64,000 nt of DNA from CBDCZI01 sp965224495 (GCA_965224495.1 CBDCZI010000017.1:1-64000), one strand, 5' to 3'; shown: positions 36,468 through 45,585, counted from the first letter of the stretch. The notes: generated from the letters alone by a model not told the origin. Made by a program: numbers and translations.

Positions 36468-37277
36468 ATGTTTGATATACCAAAATTAAAACACACCGAT
36501 AGTGGTAATTTCTTTTTAATGGCAGGGCCTTGTGCCATAGAAAGCCGTGAAGTTGCTTTTGAAGTGGCAGAACGAGTAGTTGCTATTAGTAACAAATTAA
36601 ATATACCTTTAATTTTCAAAGGTTCTTACAGAAAAGCTAACCGTTCAAAATTAGACTCTTTTACAGGTATCGGTGACCAAAAGGCACTAAATATACTAAA
36701 AGAAGTTGGGGAGCATTTTGATATCCCAACCATTACAGATATCCACACAGCAGAAGAAGCAGCAATGGCCGCCAAGTATGTTGACGTATTACAAATTCCT
36801 GCTTTTTTGTGTCGCCAAACCGATTTATTGATTGCGGCCGCCAAAACAGGGAAAGCAATTAGTGTCAAAAAAGGACAATTCCTTTCAGGTGAATCAATGC
36901 AGTTTGCCGTTGAAAAAATAAAATCAAGCGGAAATGACCGTGTAATGCTGACTGATAGAGGAAACACTTTTGGTTACACAGATTTGGTCGTCGATTTTAG
37001 AAATATTCCAGCAATGAAAGAATTTGGTGTTCCTGTGGTTATGGACATTACGCACTCCTTACAACAACCCAACCAGCCAGGTGGTGTAACAGGTGGGAAA
37101 CCCGAATTAATCGGTACAATAGGTAAAGCTGCAATTGCTGTTGGAGTTGACGGCATATTTATTGAAACACACCCAAGACCAGCAGAAGCACTTTCTGACG
37201 GAGCGAACATGCTTGTTCTTGATAAATTAGAGGATTTGCTGACACAGTTAGTAAAAATAAGAAAGGCAATAATGTAA
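36468..37277 (+). CDS. kdsA: 3-deoxy-8-phosphooctulonate synthase
   Basis: KdsA condenses phosphoenolpyruvate with arabinose 5-phosphate to make Kdo 8-phosphate for lipopolysaccharide. The 269-residue TIM barrel has the family motifs MAGPCAIESREVAFEVAE, FKGSYRKANRSKLDSFTG, PTITDIHTAEEA, LQIPAFLCRQTDLLIAA, DVTHSLQQPNQPGG-like MDITHSLQQPNQPGGVTGG and FIETHPRPAEALSDG. The Cys in GPCAIES and a His and Asp/Glu near the C-terminus suggest it may be a metal-dependent form. A -7-like box TATTTTTG lies at 36441-36448. Ends before a terminator hairpin. Confidence 0.96.
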   Translation: MFDIPKLKHTDSGNFFLMAGPCAIESREVAFEVAERVVAISNKLNIPLIFKGSYRKANRSKLDSFTGIGDQKALNILKEVGEHFDIPTITDIHTAEEAAMAAKYVDVLQIPAFLCRQTDLLIAAAKTGKAISVKKGQFLSGESMQFAVEKIKSSGNDRVMLTDRGNTFGYTDLVVDFRNIPAMKEFGVPVVMDITHSLQQPNQPGGVTGGKPELIGTIGKAAIAVGVDGIFIETHPRPAEALSDGANMLVLDKLEDLLTQLVKIRKAIM

Positions 37278-37300
37278 ATCTCCTCCTTGTTTTCAAACAC

Positions 37301-37337
37301 AAAAAAGGTCTGTAAATATTATTTACAGACCTTTTTT
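37301..37337. terminator. Bidirectional terminator after kdsA
   Basis: A 17-bp perfect stem (AAAAAAGGTCTGTAAAT with its complement) around loop ATT, with A- and T-runs, between convergent kdsA and the methyltransferase gene. Confidence 0.92.
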
Positions 37338-37341
37338 ATTA

Positions 37342-38145
37342 TCAGCTAATCAACTGAAACTGTCTCAATATAAAATGCTCTTTCAATTGTTCTTTCCTAA
37401 AAAAAACGAGCCCAAAATGATACAAATCAATTGATATTTTCACTCTCGGATGGCTTTTAATTTCTTGCCACGCTTTTGTCATTTCTTGCGACCAATAAAT
37501 ATCATCTATAATAAAAAAACTATCGTTAGTTATATTTTCTAGACAAGCCTTAAAGTAACGCATTGTTGGTTCGTAACGATGGTTTGCATCAAAAACAACA
37601 CAATCCAACACTTCTTTCTCTTTCAATAATTCAGGTAACAACTGATCAATATTACCAACAGTAGAAGTAATATTTTTATCCGTAAAATAGTGATTCGCTA
37701 TTTCTTGAATTGCTTTTTCACCCTCCAAAGTCGTGATTTGAGCTGTCGGGACAGCCTCACTGAGGTACAGCGTAGAAACGCCAAAAGAAGTACCTAACTC
37801 CAAAATAGTTGCAGGTGCTAAAGACTTTAAAATATGATAAAGCAATTCACTCTCCTTTTTTCCTTTCAAAGAATGCTTGGCGTGTTTTTTCACTTCTATT
37901 TTTTGAACGGAGTAGCTTTTCGAACCTGCACCAAAACCGACTAATTCGATTACATTTTTATTACAAAGAAGTTCTGTGCGTACTTTTTCAGGAAACACAA
38001 GTGGCAATTGAGGTTTCTTTTTTATCGCTTTATTATATAGTTCAAAAACGAAAGGCGAATGAATACTATGTGCACTATTTCCTTTGTAAAGGTATTTGAC
38101 ATACGCCCACGCCGAATGAAGAAATTGTTTTGTTTGAAAAGCCAA
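37342..38145 (-). CDS. Class I SAM-dependent methyltransferase (Methyltransf_24-like)
   Basis: A 267-residue protein. The AdoMet-binding motif I is ATILELGTSFGVSTLYLS near residue 110, followed by an acidic residue at the end of the next strand (TTLEGEKAIQEIA). CVVFDANHRYEPTMRYF and SFFIIDDIYWSQEM match the catechol O-methyltransferase-like Methyltransf_24 fold. The N-terminal 60 residues (AWAYVKYLYKGNSAHSIHSP) are typical of a Bacteroidota subfamily. Substrate unknown. The start is TTG at 38145; a -7-like TAGTTTTG lies about 25 bp upstream. Placed 41 bp after apaG on the same strand. Confidence 0.85.
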   Translation of the reverse strand: MAFQTKQFLHSAWAYVKYLYKGNSAHSIHSPFVFELYNKAIKKKPQLPLVFPEKVRTELLCNKNVIELVGFGAGSKSYSVQKIEVKKHAKHSLKGKKESELLYHILKSLAPATILELGTSFGVSTLYLSEAVPTAQITTLEGEKAIQEIANHYFTDKNITSTVGNIDQLLPELLKEKEVLDCVVFDANHRYEPTMRYFKACLENITNDSFFIIDDIYWSQEMTKAWQEIKSHPRVKISIDLYHFGLVFFRKEQLKEHFILRQFQLIS

Positions 38146-38186
38146 AAGTTTGTTATTTAAGTAACAAAACTAAGCAAACGAATGGT

Positions 38187-38573
38187 TTAATTCAATCTAT
38201 AAGGAGAAATAAGCTGAAAATCGGGAATTTGAACTTTAAATTCCTCTCCATCTAACAAACGGCGAAAAACATAATAGCCTCCCATTCTACCCATATCTGT
38301 TTGTAAATGACATCCCGAGCCGTATTTGTGTGTCTGACTTGGTTCGATAACAGGCTGAAAACCAATCACACCTTTGCCCTCCACTTCTCGGTAAGTCCCG
38401 TTTGAATCGTAAATTTCCCAATGACGATAGAGCAACTGCACATCAAATTCCGTCAAATTATCTATACGCACAAGATAAGAAAACACAAAATGGTTTTTAA
38501 ATGGTGAAGATTGTTCTGCTAAATACTGTGTATCTATTGTTATTTTTACGCCTGAAGTGGTAAGAGTAGTCAT
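38187..38573 (-). CDS. apaG: ApaG family protein
   Basis: A 128-residue protein with the ApaG (DUF525) beta-sandwich: VKITIDTQYLAEQSSPFKNH, FSYLVRIDNLTEFDVQLLYR, the Gly-rich KYGSGCHLQTDMGRMGGYY, and the C-terminal DGEEFKVQIPDFQLISP. ApaG is linked to Co2+/Mg2+ resistance and to diadenosine tetraphosphate metabolism in enterobacteria, but its biochemical action is not settled. Length is standard. Divergent from ung and followed by the methyltransferase gene. Confidence 0.94.
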   Translation of the reverse strand: MTTLTTSGVKITIDTQYLAEQSSPFKNHFVFSYLVRIDNLTEFDVQLLYRHWEIYDSNGTYREVEGKGVIGFQPVIEPSQTHKYGSGCHLQTDMGRMGGYYVFRRLLDGEEFKVQIPDFQLISPYRLN

Positions 38574-38643
38574 TGGTCTAAATATTAGTATTTTTGCACT
38601 GAATAAACCTTTTAGGTATAATCAACTTTAACGCATTTAAAAA

Positions 38644-39307
38644 ATGGAAGTTACATTGGCAAACACGTGGAAGGAAATTTTAAGTCCTGAGTTTCAGAAA
38701 AGCTACTTTAAGACACTTCTTTCGTTTCTTGAAGAAGAAAAAAAAGAGCATAAACTTTTCCCTCCCGAGCAATCTATTTTTAAATGCGTTTAACAAATGT
38801 TCGTTTGAAAACACCAAAGTAATCATCTTAGGGCAAGACCCTTACCACGGTATTGAACAAGCTAACGGATTAAGTTTTTCGGTCAATGACGGGGTGAAAC
38901 TACCACCTTCTTTGAGAAACATTTATAAAGAATATTACACCGATTTGGGTATTGAACCACCCTTGTCGGGAAACCTTGAACCTTGGGCTAATCAAGGTGT
39001 ACTTTTATTAAATGCGACGCTAACTGTACGTCAAAAACAACCCAATTCACACCAAAACAAAGGTTGGGAACAGTTCACTGACGCTGTTATTCAGCACCTT
39101 TCTGACAAAAAAGAAAACCTTGTTTTTATACTTTGGGGTGCTTATGCTCAGAAAAAAGGGCTTATTATTGATACAGAAAAGCACTACATTATTAAAAGTG
39201 CCCACCCTTCTCCGTTTTCGTCTTACCGAGGCTTTTTTGGCTCAAAACCCTTTTCTAAAACCAATGATTTTCTAAAAAAGACAAACTTAGATACTATTGA
39301 TTGGTGA
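38644..39307 (+). pseudogene. ung: Uracil-DNA glycosylase with one +1 frameshift
   Basis: UDG removes uracil from DNA. The frame from ATG 38644 reads MEVTLANTWKEILSPEF and FPPEQSIF, then an extra A in TTTTTAAATGCG near 38782-38785 shifts the frame. The second frame continues NAFNKCSFENTKVIILGQDP with the catalytic Asp of the water-activating motif GQDPYHG, LPPSLRNIYKEY, GVLLLNATLTV and the minor-groove loop HPSPFSSYRGFFG. The mended protein would be about 220 residues, a normal Ung length, so only one base separates this from an intact gene. A start at 38729 in the second frame would lack the N-terminal 28 native residues. A -7 box TATTTTTGC lies at 38589-38597. Confidence 0.88.
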
Positions 39308-39320
39308 TTTTTGGGGCATC

Positions 39321-39453
39321 GAGCGGGCTATTCGTTGCAATCTTTTAGTGGTAAGTTTAGTGTCGTGTGTTTTCTTATCGATTAGTATTCTTCTGTTCTC
39401 AAAAGTTACATAGCCAAACTAAAAGGATTTTCTCTTCTATCCCTATGCCGTCC
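39321..39453 (-). repeat. Dispersed palindromic repeat, copy B
   Basis: Related to copies at 8511-8632 and 41720-41857. Outer blocks GAGCGGGCTATTCG (39321-39334) and AAAAGGATTTTCTCTTCTAT (39421-39440) then CCCTATGCCGTCC flank the stem CTTTTAGT (39342-39349) / ACTAAAAG (39418-39425). Strand given relative to copy C. It fills the gap between ung and pdxH. Confidence 0.65.
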
Positions 39454-39518
39454 TTTTAGCTCACTTTTACCTCTTCACAAACTTCACTTATCTATCTTTC
39501 TGTAAATCGAGTACGTTA

Positions 39519-40133
39519 TCAAGGAGACAAGCGATTGACCACCCAAACACTATCAACCAATTCGTAGCTAAATCGATCATGTAAACGACTTGATCGCCCT
39601 TGCCAAAACTCAAACTTTTGAGGTACAATATCATAACCTCCCCAGTTTTTAGGTTTGATTGCCGTAGCGATAGATAATAATTTTTTCTCTAAAAAACTTC
39701 TTGACGGAATAACTTCACTTTGGTTTGACGCTATAGCACTCAACTGACTGCCTTCAGGGCGACTTAAAAAATATGCCGTAGATTCTTTTTCTGTGATTTT
39801 TGAGGCAACACCTTCTATTCTTATTGTTCGTTCCAACTCTACCCAGTGAAAAAGCAACGCACAATGAGGGTTTTCATCCAGTTCTTTCCCTTTTTGGCTA
39901 CTGTAATTGGTAAAAAAACGAAATTGGTTATTCACCAACCCTTTCAATAAAACAATACGAGAATGTGGTATATTATTTACACAAGTAGCCAACGACATGG
40001 CGTTCACATCTGCTATTTTTGATTGTACCGCTTGGTCAAACCATTTTTCAAATTGCCCAAAAGGCGATTCTACCAAATCTTTTCGACGCAACTTTTCTTT
40101 TCTATAGTCTTTACGAATGTCTTGAATATTCAT
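39519..40133 (-). CDS. pdxH: Pyridoxamine 5'-phosphate oxidase
   Basis: PdxH oxidises pyridoxamine- or pyridoxine-5'-phosphate to pyridoxal 5'-phosphate using FMN. The 204-residue protein has the FMN-binding region SRIVLLKGLVNNQFRFFTNY, SSQKGKELDENPHCALLFHW, ERTIRIEGVASKI, the conserved Y-F-x-x-R-P segment AYFLSRPEGSQLSAIAS, and the C-terminal EFWQGRSSRLHDRF with the phosphate-binding Arg residues. Length is normal. No operon partner is obvious; it follows the small DUF493-like gene by about 55 bp in divergent position order on the same strand. Confidence 0.95.
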   Translation of the reverse strand: MNIQDIRKDYRKEKLRRKDLVESPFGQFEKWFDQAVQSKIADVNAMSLATCVNNIPHSRIVLLKGLVNNQFRFFTNYSSQKGKELDENPHCALLFHWVELERTIRIEGVASKITEKESTAYFLSRPEGSQLSAIASNQSEVIPSRSFLEKKLLSIATAIKPKNWGGYDIVPQKFEFWQGRSSRLHDRFSYELVDSVWVVNRLSP

Positions 40134-40188
40134 TACAAATCTATTTTACCTAGTAGTATTTACGGAAACCAATCTTAAATAACCTTTA

Positions 40189-40470
40189 TTATAAAGACAT
40201 TAGCCCTTCAATATGCTCTGCCTCTCTGTATTTTGCAACAACAGCTTCACTCGAAGTCATCACTTCTTTAGCTGTAACACTGATAAATTTCCCTGTTGAT
40301 GAAGCCCTCGTAGATACTTTGGCAGTTTTTGTATTAAACAAAGCCTCCACTTCGGCTACTTTTTGCAAGTCTCCAGGAACGATAAACTTAAACATATAAA
40401 CTGATGGCCATTTTGAAAACTCATTAAGCTTTTCTGTTAGGTTTTTATAAAATTCATCTTTGTTTTGCAT
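40189..40470 (-). CDS. DUF493 (YbeD-like) family protein
   Basis: A 93-residue protein with the YbeD/DUF493 fold: KNLTEKLNEFSKWPSVYMFK, FIVPGDLQKVAEVEALFN and SSTGKFISVTAKEVM. The family is small, ACT-like and of unsettled function. A longer frame exists up to a TTG at 40521, but a -7 box TATCTTTG overlaps that part, so I start at the ATG at 40470 (MQNKDEFYKN). The start codon then lies only a few bases from the expected transcription start, suggesting a very short or absent leader. Confidence 0.7.
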   Translation of the reverse strand: MQNKDEFYKNLTEKLNEFSKWPSVYMFKFIVPGDLQKVAEVEALFNTKTAKVSTRASSTGKFISVTAKEVMTSSEAVVAKYREAEHIEGLMSL

Positions 40471-40476
40471 AACACA

Positions 40477-40484
40477 AAGATAAC
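40477..40484 (-). promoter_or_regulatory. -7 box for the DUF493-like gene
   Basis: TATCTTTG on the minus strand, six bases before the ATG at 40470. It fixes the start and implies a nearly leaderless transcript. Position is accurate to a few bases. Confidence 0.4.
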
Positions 40485-40651
40485 TATACATCTGCTCTTT
40501 TGAAAGTTTTTGTTGCATCAAAGAAAAACTAGACTAGCGAGGCTCTAAACAGTATATAAACTACAAGTAACATTAAATTCAACAGATTAAACTTGTCGCA
40601 ACAAATAAATTTAACTAGATTACTGATTACTAACAAAATATACTGACTATT

Positions 40652-41605
40652 ATGAAACATTCATTCCTTTATACACTCTTCTTTTTAGGGGTTTCATTAT
40701 CCTCTTTTGGACAATGTACCGCAGGTGATGGATGCACAAGTATAAACCCTGCTACACTACCTGCTTGGATAACCTCTGCTCATAAAATTTGTTTTACTAC
40801 AAATCAAACTTACCTACACTTGTCTTATTTAGGAGCGGGTGGAGTGGTTAATATCTGTGATGGTGCTGAATTAACGATAACAGCAACAGGAATACTAGGG
40901 TCAGGAACCTTGAATATCTACGGTACAAGCAAGTTTTATGGCCCTGGTGCTTTTGCTGAACAAACTGGAGCGGTAAATTATGCAGACTGTGCCAACAATA
41001 ACAACTACTACTGGAATGGTGTTTTACAAGCCTCCGGAAATTGTACGAGTTTAGGTGGTGGTCCCTTACCTGTCAAACTAAAAGATTTCTCAGCTTATCA
41101 AACAGAAAACGAAGAAGTAACTATTGATTGGGTAACACTGACCGAATTGAATAACAGTCACTTTCACATTGAACGAAGTGCTGATTTGCTCCATTGGTCT
41201 ATCGTTAATAAAACAGAAGGAAACGGTACGAGTAATAATATAATCAATTACAACGTGCGAGATAAACATCCTTTAAACGGTACAAATTACTACCGTTTGG
41301 TACAGTACGATTACGATGATACAAAAACGATATCGCACATCGTACCTGTTGAGTTTATAGCCAAATCGAGAAGACATTACGTTTACCCTAATCCTGCAAC
41401 GGATGAACTAAATGTATCTATAGACAATACGCAAGGGTTAAATCGTATGCAGATTTATGATATGTATGGAAACAAGGTGTTTCAAACAACTAACTTTGAA
41501 GAAAACACACATACTTTAGATATTTCTACTTTTAGTAAAGGTGTTTATACAGTAAGGTTTTATTACAACACCGAACTAATTACAGAAAAATTTGTGAAGG
41601 AATAG
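40652..41605 (+). CDS. Small T9SS type A cargo protein
   Basis: A 317-residue protein with signal peptide (MKHSFLYTLFFLGVSLSSFG). Residues about 22-130 contain several Cys and a beta-helix-like run (LTITATGILGSGTLNIYGTS). Next is a fibronectin-like module opening PLPVKLKDFSAYQTENEEV with the typical IERSADLLHWSIV and NYYRLVQYDYDDTKT. The last 75 residues (HYVYPNPATDELNVSI ... ELITEKFVKE) form the type A T9SS sorting domain. Same end-module design as the 1178-residue protein at 14176-17712. Predicted secreted or surface-attached; function unknown. Confidence 0.88.
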   Translation: MKHSFLYTLFFLGVSLSSFGQCTAGDGCTSINPATLPAWITSAHKICFTTNQTYLHLSYLGAGGVVNICDGAELTITATGILGSGTLNIYGTSKFYGPGAFAEQTGAVNYADCANNNNYYWNGVLQASGNCTSLGGGPLPVKLKDFSAYQTENEEVTIDWVTLTELNNSHFHIERSADLLHWSIVNKTEGNGTSNNIINYNVRDKHPLNGTNYYRLVQYDYDDTKTISHIVPVEFIAKSRRHYVYPNPATDELNVSIDNTQGLNRMQIYDMYGNKVFQTTNFEENTHTLDISTFSKGVYTVRFYYNTELITEKFVKE

Positions 41606-41719
41606 GGTTCTGTATTTCTTGGTTTAACCCCCTTAGATAAGGCACGTTTGTTTCATCATACTTTTTTACGAGATACAGTTACACCGACGAAAGAACGGTT
41701 ACTATTCTCCTCGTCTAAC

Positions 41720-41857
41720 GGATGGCTTAGGGATAGAGGCGACATCCTTTTGTCTGAATCTGATAGCTATTCCCTTGCTGTATTACGCTCTTGTTAAATA
41801 CACTTAAAAAATCAAATAGTAATTAGACAAAAGATATAGCCGAAAGCCCGACCCGCT
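41720..41857 (+). repeat. Dispersed palindromic repeat, copy C
   Basis: Blocks GGCTTAGGGATAGAGG (41724-41739) and CGAAAGCCCGACCCGCTC (41841-41858) flank the stem CTTTTGTCT (41747-41755) / AGACAAAAG (41825-41833). This is the reverse orientation of copies A and B. The rest of 41606-41968 has no gene; CGGTA and TACCG near 41899 and 41918 make a minor hairpin. Confidence 0.65.
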
Positions 41858-41968
41858 CTTTCTTTTTATCGCTTAACTTTATCCCTATCGGTATTTTGAC
41901 TAACTACCGACAAAGTTCATTTCATCACAAAGGGTAAGCTCCAAACCTCTCCACAAAAACAACATTTC

Positions 41969-42908
41969 TTATGCTAAATATGTACGAATATTTTCTAAAG
42001 TGAGTGACCACAGTTTTTGCCGTGCTTGTTTTGATGCCCACGCAATATGTGGAGAAAATAAAATCTTCGTTTTTATATCTTCCGCCAACAAGGGATTCGT
42101 ATGCAATGGGGGTTCTTGTTCATAAACATCCAAACAGGCTCCTCTTGAGTTGGTTATTTCGCAAAGCATCAGCCAAATCTTGTTCATTAACGATTCCTCC
42201 TCGCCCCATATTCATCAGAATACGGCCGATCTTTTTACACTTTCTTAACTCTGATTTAGTTATCAAGTTTTGTGTATTTTCATTGAGAGGTGCGTGAATA
42301 GTTACCACATCTGCACGTTGCATCAACTCTGACAAGGTGACATTGGGGTAATCTTGCTCCAAATTTGCTCCCGAAGTAGAGTAATAAATCACGCTCATTC
42401 CAAAGGCTGTAGCGATAGATGCGACTTTTCTACCAATATTGCCCAAACCTATTATCCCCAATGTTTTGCCATTGAGCTCTTCTATCGAAGGTCCTAAATG
42501 TGTAAATAATGAGTGTTCACTATAAGTACCCGATTTCACATAATTATCATTATAACTTACGTGATTGAGCATAGATAGTAAAAAGGAAAAAGTCTGCTGT
42601 GCCACCGAATCTGTCGAATAACCAGATACGTTACTGACTTGAATGTTTTTTTGTTGGGCATATTCCAAATCAATATTATTGGTTCCTGTCGCCGTAACAC
42701 AAATCAACTTGAGCGAAGAACAAGCGTCCATCACCTCTTTTGTAAGCTGTACTTTATTGGTTATAGCTACCTCAGCACCTCTTAATCGCGAAATGGTGTC
42801 TGTCGGTTGTGTCTCTTGGTAAACATCCAATTCACCGATTAAGCTTAATCCTTCGTGGACATCAATATCCTCTCCTAATGTTTTTTTATCAAGAACTACT
42901 ATTTTCAT
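41969..42908 (-). pseudogene. D-2-hydroxyacid dehydrogenase with one +1 frameshift
   Basis: Mended across one base, the protein is about 312 residues of the D-isomer 2-hydroxyacid dehydrogenase family (glycerate/hydroxypyruvate reductase-like). The NAD-binding motif is LGIIGLGNIGRKVASIA near 150; catalytic Arg and Glu regions are MGRGGIVNEQDLADAL and DVYEQEPP, and the catalytic His is in LFSPHIAWASKQARQ. An extra A near 42160 (AACTCAAGAGGAGCC on the coding strand, where AACTCAGAGGAGCC is expected) ends the first frame at SLFGCL-stop. The second frame resumes RGACLDVYEQEPP. Substrate is unknown. Divergent from the branching-enzyme gene. Confidence 0.85.
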
Positions 42909-42975
42909 CTTACAAAGCCTTTAAATAATCAATCAAAATATGTAACTTCAAATAAACTAAATTTTTCTCTCAATT

Positions 42976-44985
42976 ATGAGCAATTCCAACACTTTTCAAA
43001 TTATTAAAGACGATCCTTGGCTTACTCCTTACCAAAATGATATTCAAGAACGGTCGGATAGGTACATTGCTAAATCGCAAGAGATAGTCAATAATTTTGG
43101 TTCTTTGCATAATTTCGCCATGCGAGACCACGAGTTGGGTTTTAATTATAACGAAGAAAAACAAGGTTGGTTTTATAGAGAGTGGGCACCAAATGCTCAT
43201 CAACTTTCTCTTATTGGTGATTTTAATGATTGGGATAGATCTTCACACCCACTAACAAAAGATAAATACGGTGTTTGGGAAATTTTTATTGCTGACACTA
43301 AAGAAGGTACTGTTCTACAACACAAACAGTTGGTAAAAGTACACGTTATTTCTAATAAAGGAAGTCAAGATAGAATCCCTGCTTACATCAAACGTGTAAT
43401 TCAAAATGAGGAAACACATGCTTTTGCTGGTCAAATTTGGCGACCTGAAAAAGAGTTTAAATGGACAGGAAAATCATTTATTCCTGCAAAAACTCCTTTT
43501 ATCTATGAGGCACACGTCGGGATGGCTCAAGAAAAAGAAGGTGTTGGTACGTACCAAGAGTTCAAAGAAAATGTACTTCCACGAATTAAAGATTTAGGGT
43601 ATAATACCATTCAGTTGATGGCGATAATGGAACATCCTTATTATGGTTCGTTTGGTTACCACGTAAGTAATTTCTTTGCTCCAAGTTCTAAATTTGGCAC
43701 ACCCGAAGAATTAAAAGACTTGATACATACGGCTCATCAAATGGGTATAGCAGTGGTTATTGACATCGTTCATTCGCATGCGGTAAAAAACACAGAAGAA
43801 GGATTAAACGATTTTGATGGTTCGGGACACCAATATTTTCATGAAGGCGAACGAGGTGACCAAGAACAATGGGACTCGAAAGTTTTTAACTATGCCGATA
43901 CGGAGGTACTTCGTTTTTTACTTTCAAACCTTCGTTATTGGATGGAGGAATTTCATTTTGATGGTTTCCGTTTCGACGGAGTGACCTCTATGCTATACCA
44001 CCACCACGGGACGATTGCTTTTGACCATTACGACAAATATTTCAAAGAAGGTATCGAATGGGATGCGATTACTTACCTCAAGTTAGCGAATGAACTGATA
44101 CATCAAATCAACCCAAAAGCCATTAGTATTGCCGAAGATATGAGTGGAATGCCTGGTCTTTGTCGCCCAATAAAAGAGGGCGGAATTGGTTTTGACTTTC
44201 GTTTAGCCATGGGAATACCTGATTATTGGATAAAACTACTGAAACACTCTTCGGATGAAGCATGGGATTTACAAGAGATTTTCCAAACACTAAGCAACCG
44301 CCGTTACAAAGAAAAAACAATCGCTTATGCCGAGTCGCATGACCAAGCATTGGTGGGCGATAAAACATTGGCTTTTTGGCTGATGGATAAAGAAATGTAT
44401 TGGCACATGTCTAAAGGCGATGACAGTTTGGTTATTGACCGAGGAATGGCTTTGCATAAGATCATTCGTATGCTGACGGCTTCTTTGGGTGGTGAAGCCT
44501 ACATGACCTTTATCGGTAACGAATTTGGTCACCCTGAATGGGTAGATTTTCCACGAGAGGGTAATAACTGGAGCTACAAACATTGTAAAAGACAATGGAA
44601 CCTTGTTGATAATCCTGAACTCAAATACGACCAACTCAATAATTGGGAACGAGAAATGGTTGCGTTATTACGTGAGCACCATACCTTAGCAGAGACCAAT
44701 ACGCAAGAATTAAACATTGATACCTACAATAAAACCATTATTTACAAAATTGGAGAGCTTATCTTTGTTATCAATCTTCATCCGTCACATTGTATTTTTG
44801 ATTACAACTTTTTTGTTCCCGAAGCTGGTGAATACCAATTAGTACTCAATAGTGACGATAAACAGTTTGGAGGGTTTGACCGTGTGACAAAAAACGAAGG
44901 TTATGAAACCATGCTATTAAATGATATTCCACATTTGAGTATTTACAACATCAATAGAGCCGTTTTGGTTTTCAAAAAAAAATAA
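42976..44985 (+). CDS. glgB: 1,4-alpha-glucan branching enzyme, GH13 eukaryotic-like type
   Basis: A 669-residue protein with N-terminal CBM48 (GWFYREWAPNAHQLSLIGDF) and a GH13 barrel. The GH13 conserved regions are VVIDIVHSHAVKN, FRFDGVTSMLYHHHG (nucleophile Asp), SIAEDMSGMPGL (acid/base Glu) and AESHDQALVGDK (transition-state Asp). The sequence is nearer to the eukaryotic-type branching enzymes than to E. coli GlgB, as in other Bacteroidota. It would form alpha-1,6 branches in glycogen. The RNase HI gene begins on the base after its stop. No other glycogen gene is in the window, so substrate specificity is from family only. Confidence 0.88.
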   Translation: MSNSNTFQIIKDDPWLTPYQNDIQERSDRYIAKSQEIVNNFGSLHNFAMRDHELGFNYNEEKQGWFYREWAPNAHQLSLIGDFNDWDRSSHPLTKDKYGVWEIFIADTKEGTVLQHKQLVKVHVISNKGSQDRIPAYIKRVIQNEETHAFAGQIWRPEKEFKWTGKSFIPAKTPFIYEAHVGMAQEKEGVGTYQEFKENVLPRIKDLGYNTIQLMAIMEHPYYGSFGYHVSNFFAPSSKFGTPEELKDLIHTAHQMGIAVVIDIVHSHAVKNTEEGLNDFDGSGHQYFHEGERGDQEQWDSKVFNYADTEVLRFLLSNLRYWMEEFHFDGFRFDGVTSMLYHHHGTIAFDHYDKYFKEGIEWDAITYLKLANELIHQINPKAISIAEDMSGMPGLCRPIKEGGIGFDFRLAMGIPDYWIKLLKHSSDEAWDLQEIFQTLSNRRYKEKTIAYAESHDQALVGDKTLAFWLMDKEMYWHMSKGDDSLVIDRGMALHKIIRMLTASLGGEAYMTFIGNEFGHPEWVDFPREGNNWSYKHCKRQWNLVDNPELKYDQLNNWEREMVALLREHHTLAETNTQELNIDTYNKTIIYKIGELIFVINLHPSHCIFDYNFFVPEAGEYQLVLNSDDKQFGGFDRVTKNEGYETMLLNDIPHLSIYNINRAVLVFKKK

Positions 44986-45585
44986 ATGGCTACTAAAAAA
45001 TATTATGTCGTTTGGAAAGGTTTTAAACCTGGCATTTACCAATCTTGGGTAGATTGTAAAGAGCAAATCGAAGGTTTTAAAGGTGCCTATTATAAAGGCT
45101 ACCTCACAATGACTGATGCCCGAAAAGCGTTTGAAACAGGTAGAGATATTACAAAAAAGTCACCACGACTTTCCTTTTCTAACATCGTAAAACCGAGTCT
45201 TTCGGTTGATGCCGCTTGTTCTGGAAACCCTGGAGTAATGGAATACCAAGGTGTCAATACAGAAACGAAAGAGTTGATTTTCCATCAAAAATTTCCTGAG
45301 GGAACAAATAACATTGGTGAGTTTTTGGCGTTAGTTCACGGCTTAGCTTTCTTAAAAAGTAAAAACTCCAACTTACCTGTTTATTCGGATTCTAAAATCG
45401 CTATCGGTTGGGTACACAAAAAGATTTGTAAAACTAAACTTACCCCTTCTCCTATCAATGCTCATTTATTTGAAATGATAAAACGTGCCGAAAATTGGTT
45501 GCTCGACAATACATTTTCTAATCCTATTCTCAAATGGGAAACAAAAATATGGGGAGAAATACCTGCTGATTTTGGTAGAAAATAA
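44986..45585 (+). CDS. rnhA: Ribonuclease HI with N-terminal hybrid-binding domain
   Basis: A 199-residue protein. Residues 1-50 are the viroplasmin-like RNA:DNA hybrid-binding domain (YYVVWKGFKPGIYQSWVDCK, GAYYKGYLTMTDARKAFETG). The RNase H catalytic domain has all four acidic residues: Asp in LSVDAACSGNPGVMEYQG, Glu in NNIGEFLALVHGLA, Asp in PVYSDSKIAIGWV and Asp in GEIPADFGRK. It cleaves the RNA strand of hybrids in the cytoplasm. It starts immediately after the glgB stop, suggesting co-transcription, and is followed by a terminator. Confidence 0.95.
   Translation: MATKKYYVVWKGFKPGIYQSWVDCKEQIEGFKGAYYKGYLTMTDARKAFETGRDITKKSPRLSFSNIVKPSLSVDAACSGNPGVMEYQGVNTETKELIFHQKFPEGTNNIGEFLALVHGLAFLKSKNSNLPVYSDSKIAIGWVHKKICKTKLTPSPINAHLFEMIKRAENWLLDNTFSNPILKWETKIWGEIPADFGRK

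Noticed and set aside
41969..42187. A separate 72-residue protein downstream of the dehydrogenase
   Set aside because: It holds the dehydrogenase's own catalytic His and Glu region, displaced by one base.
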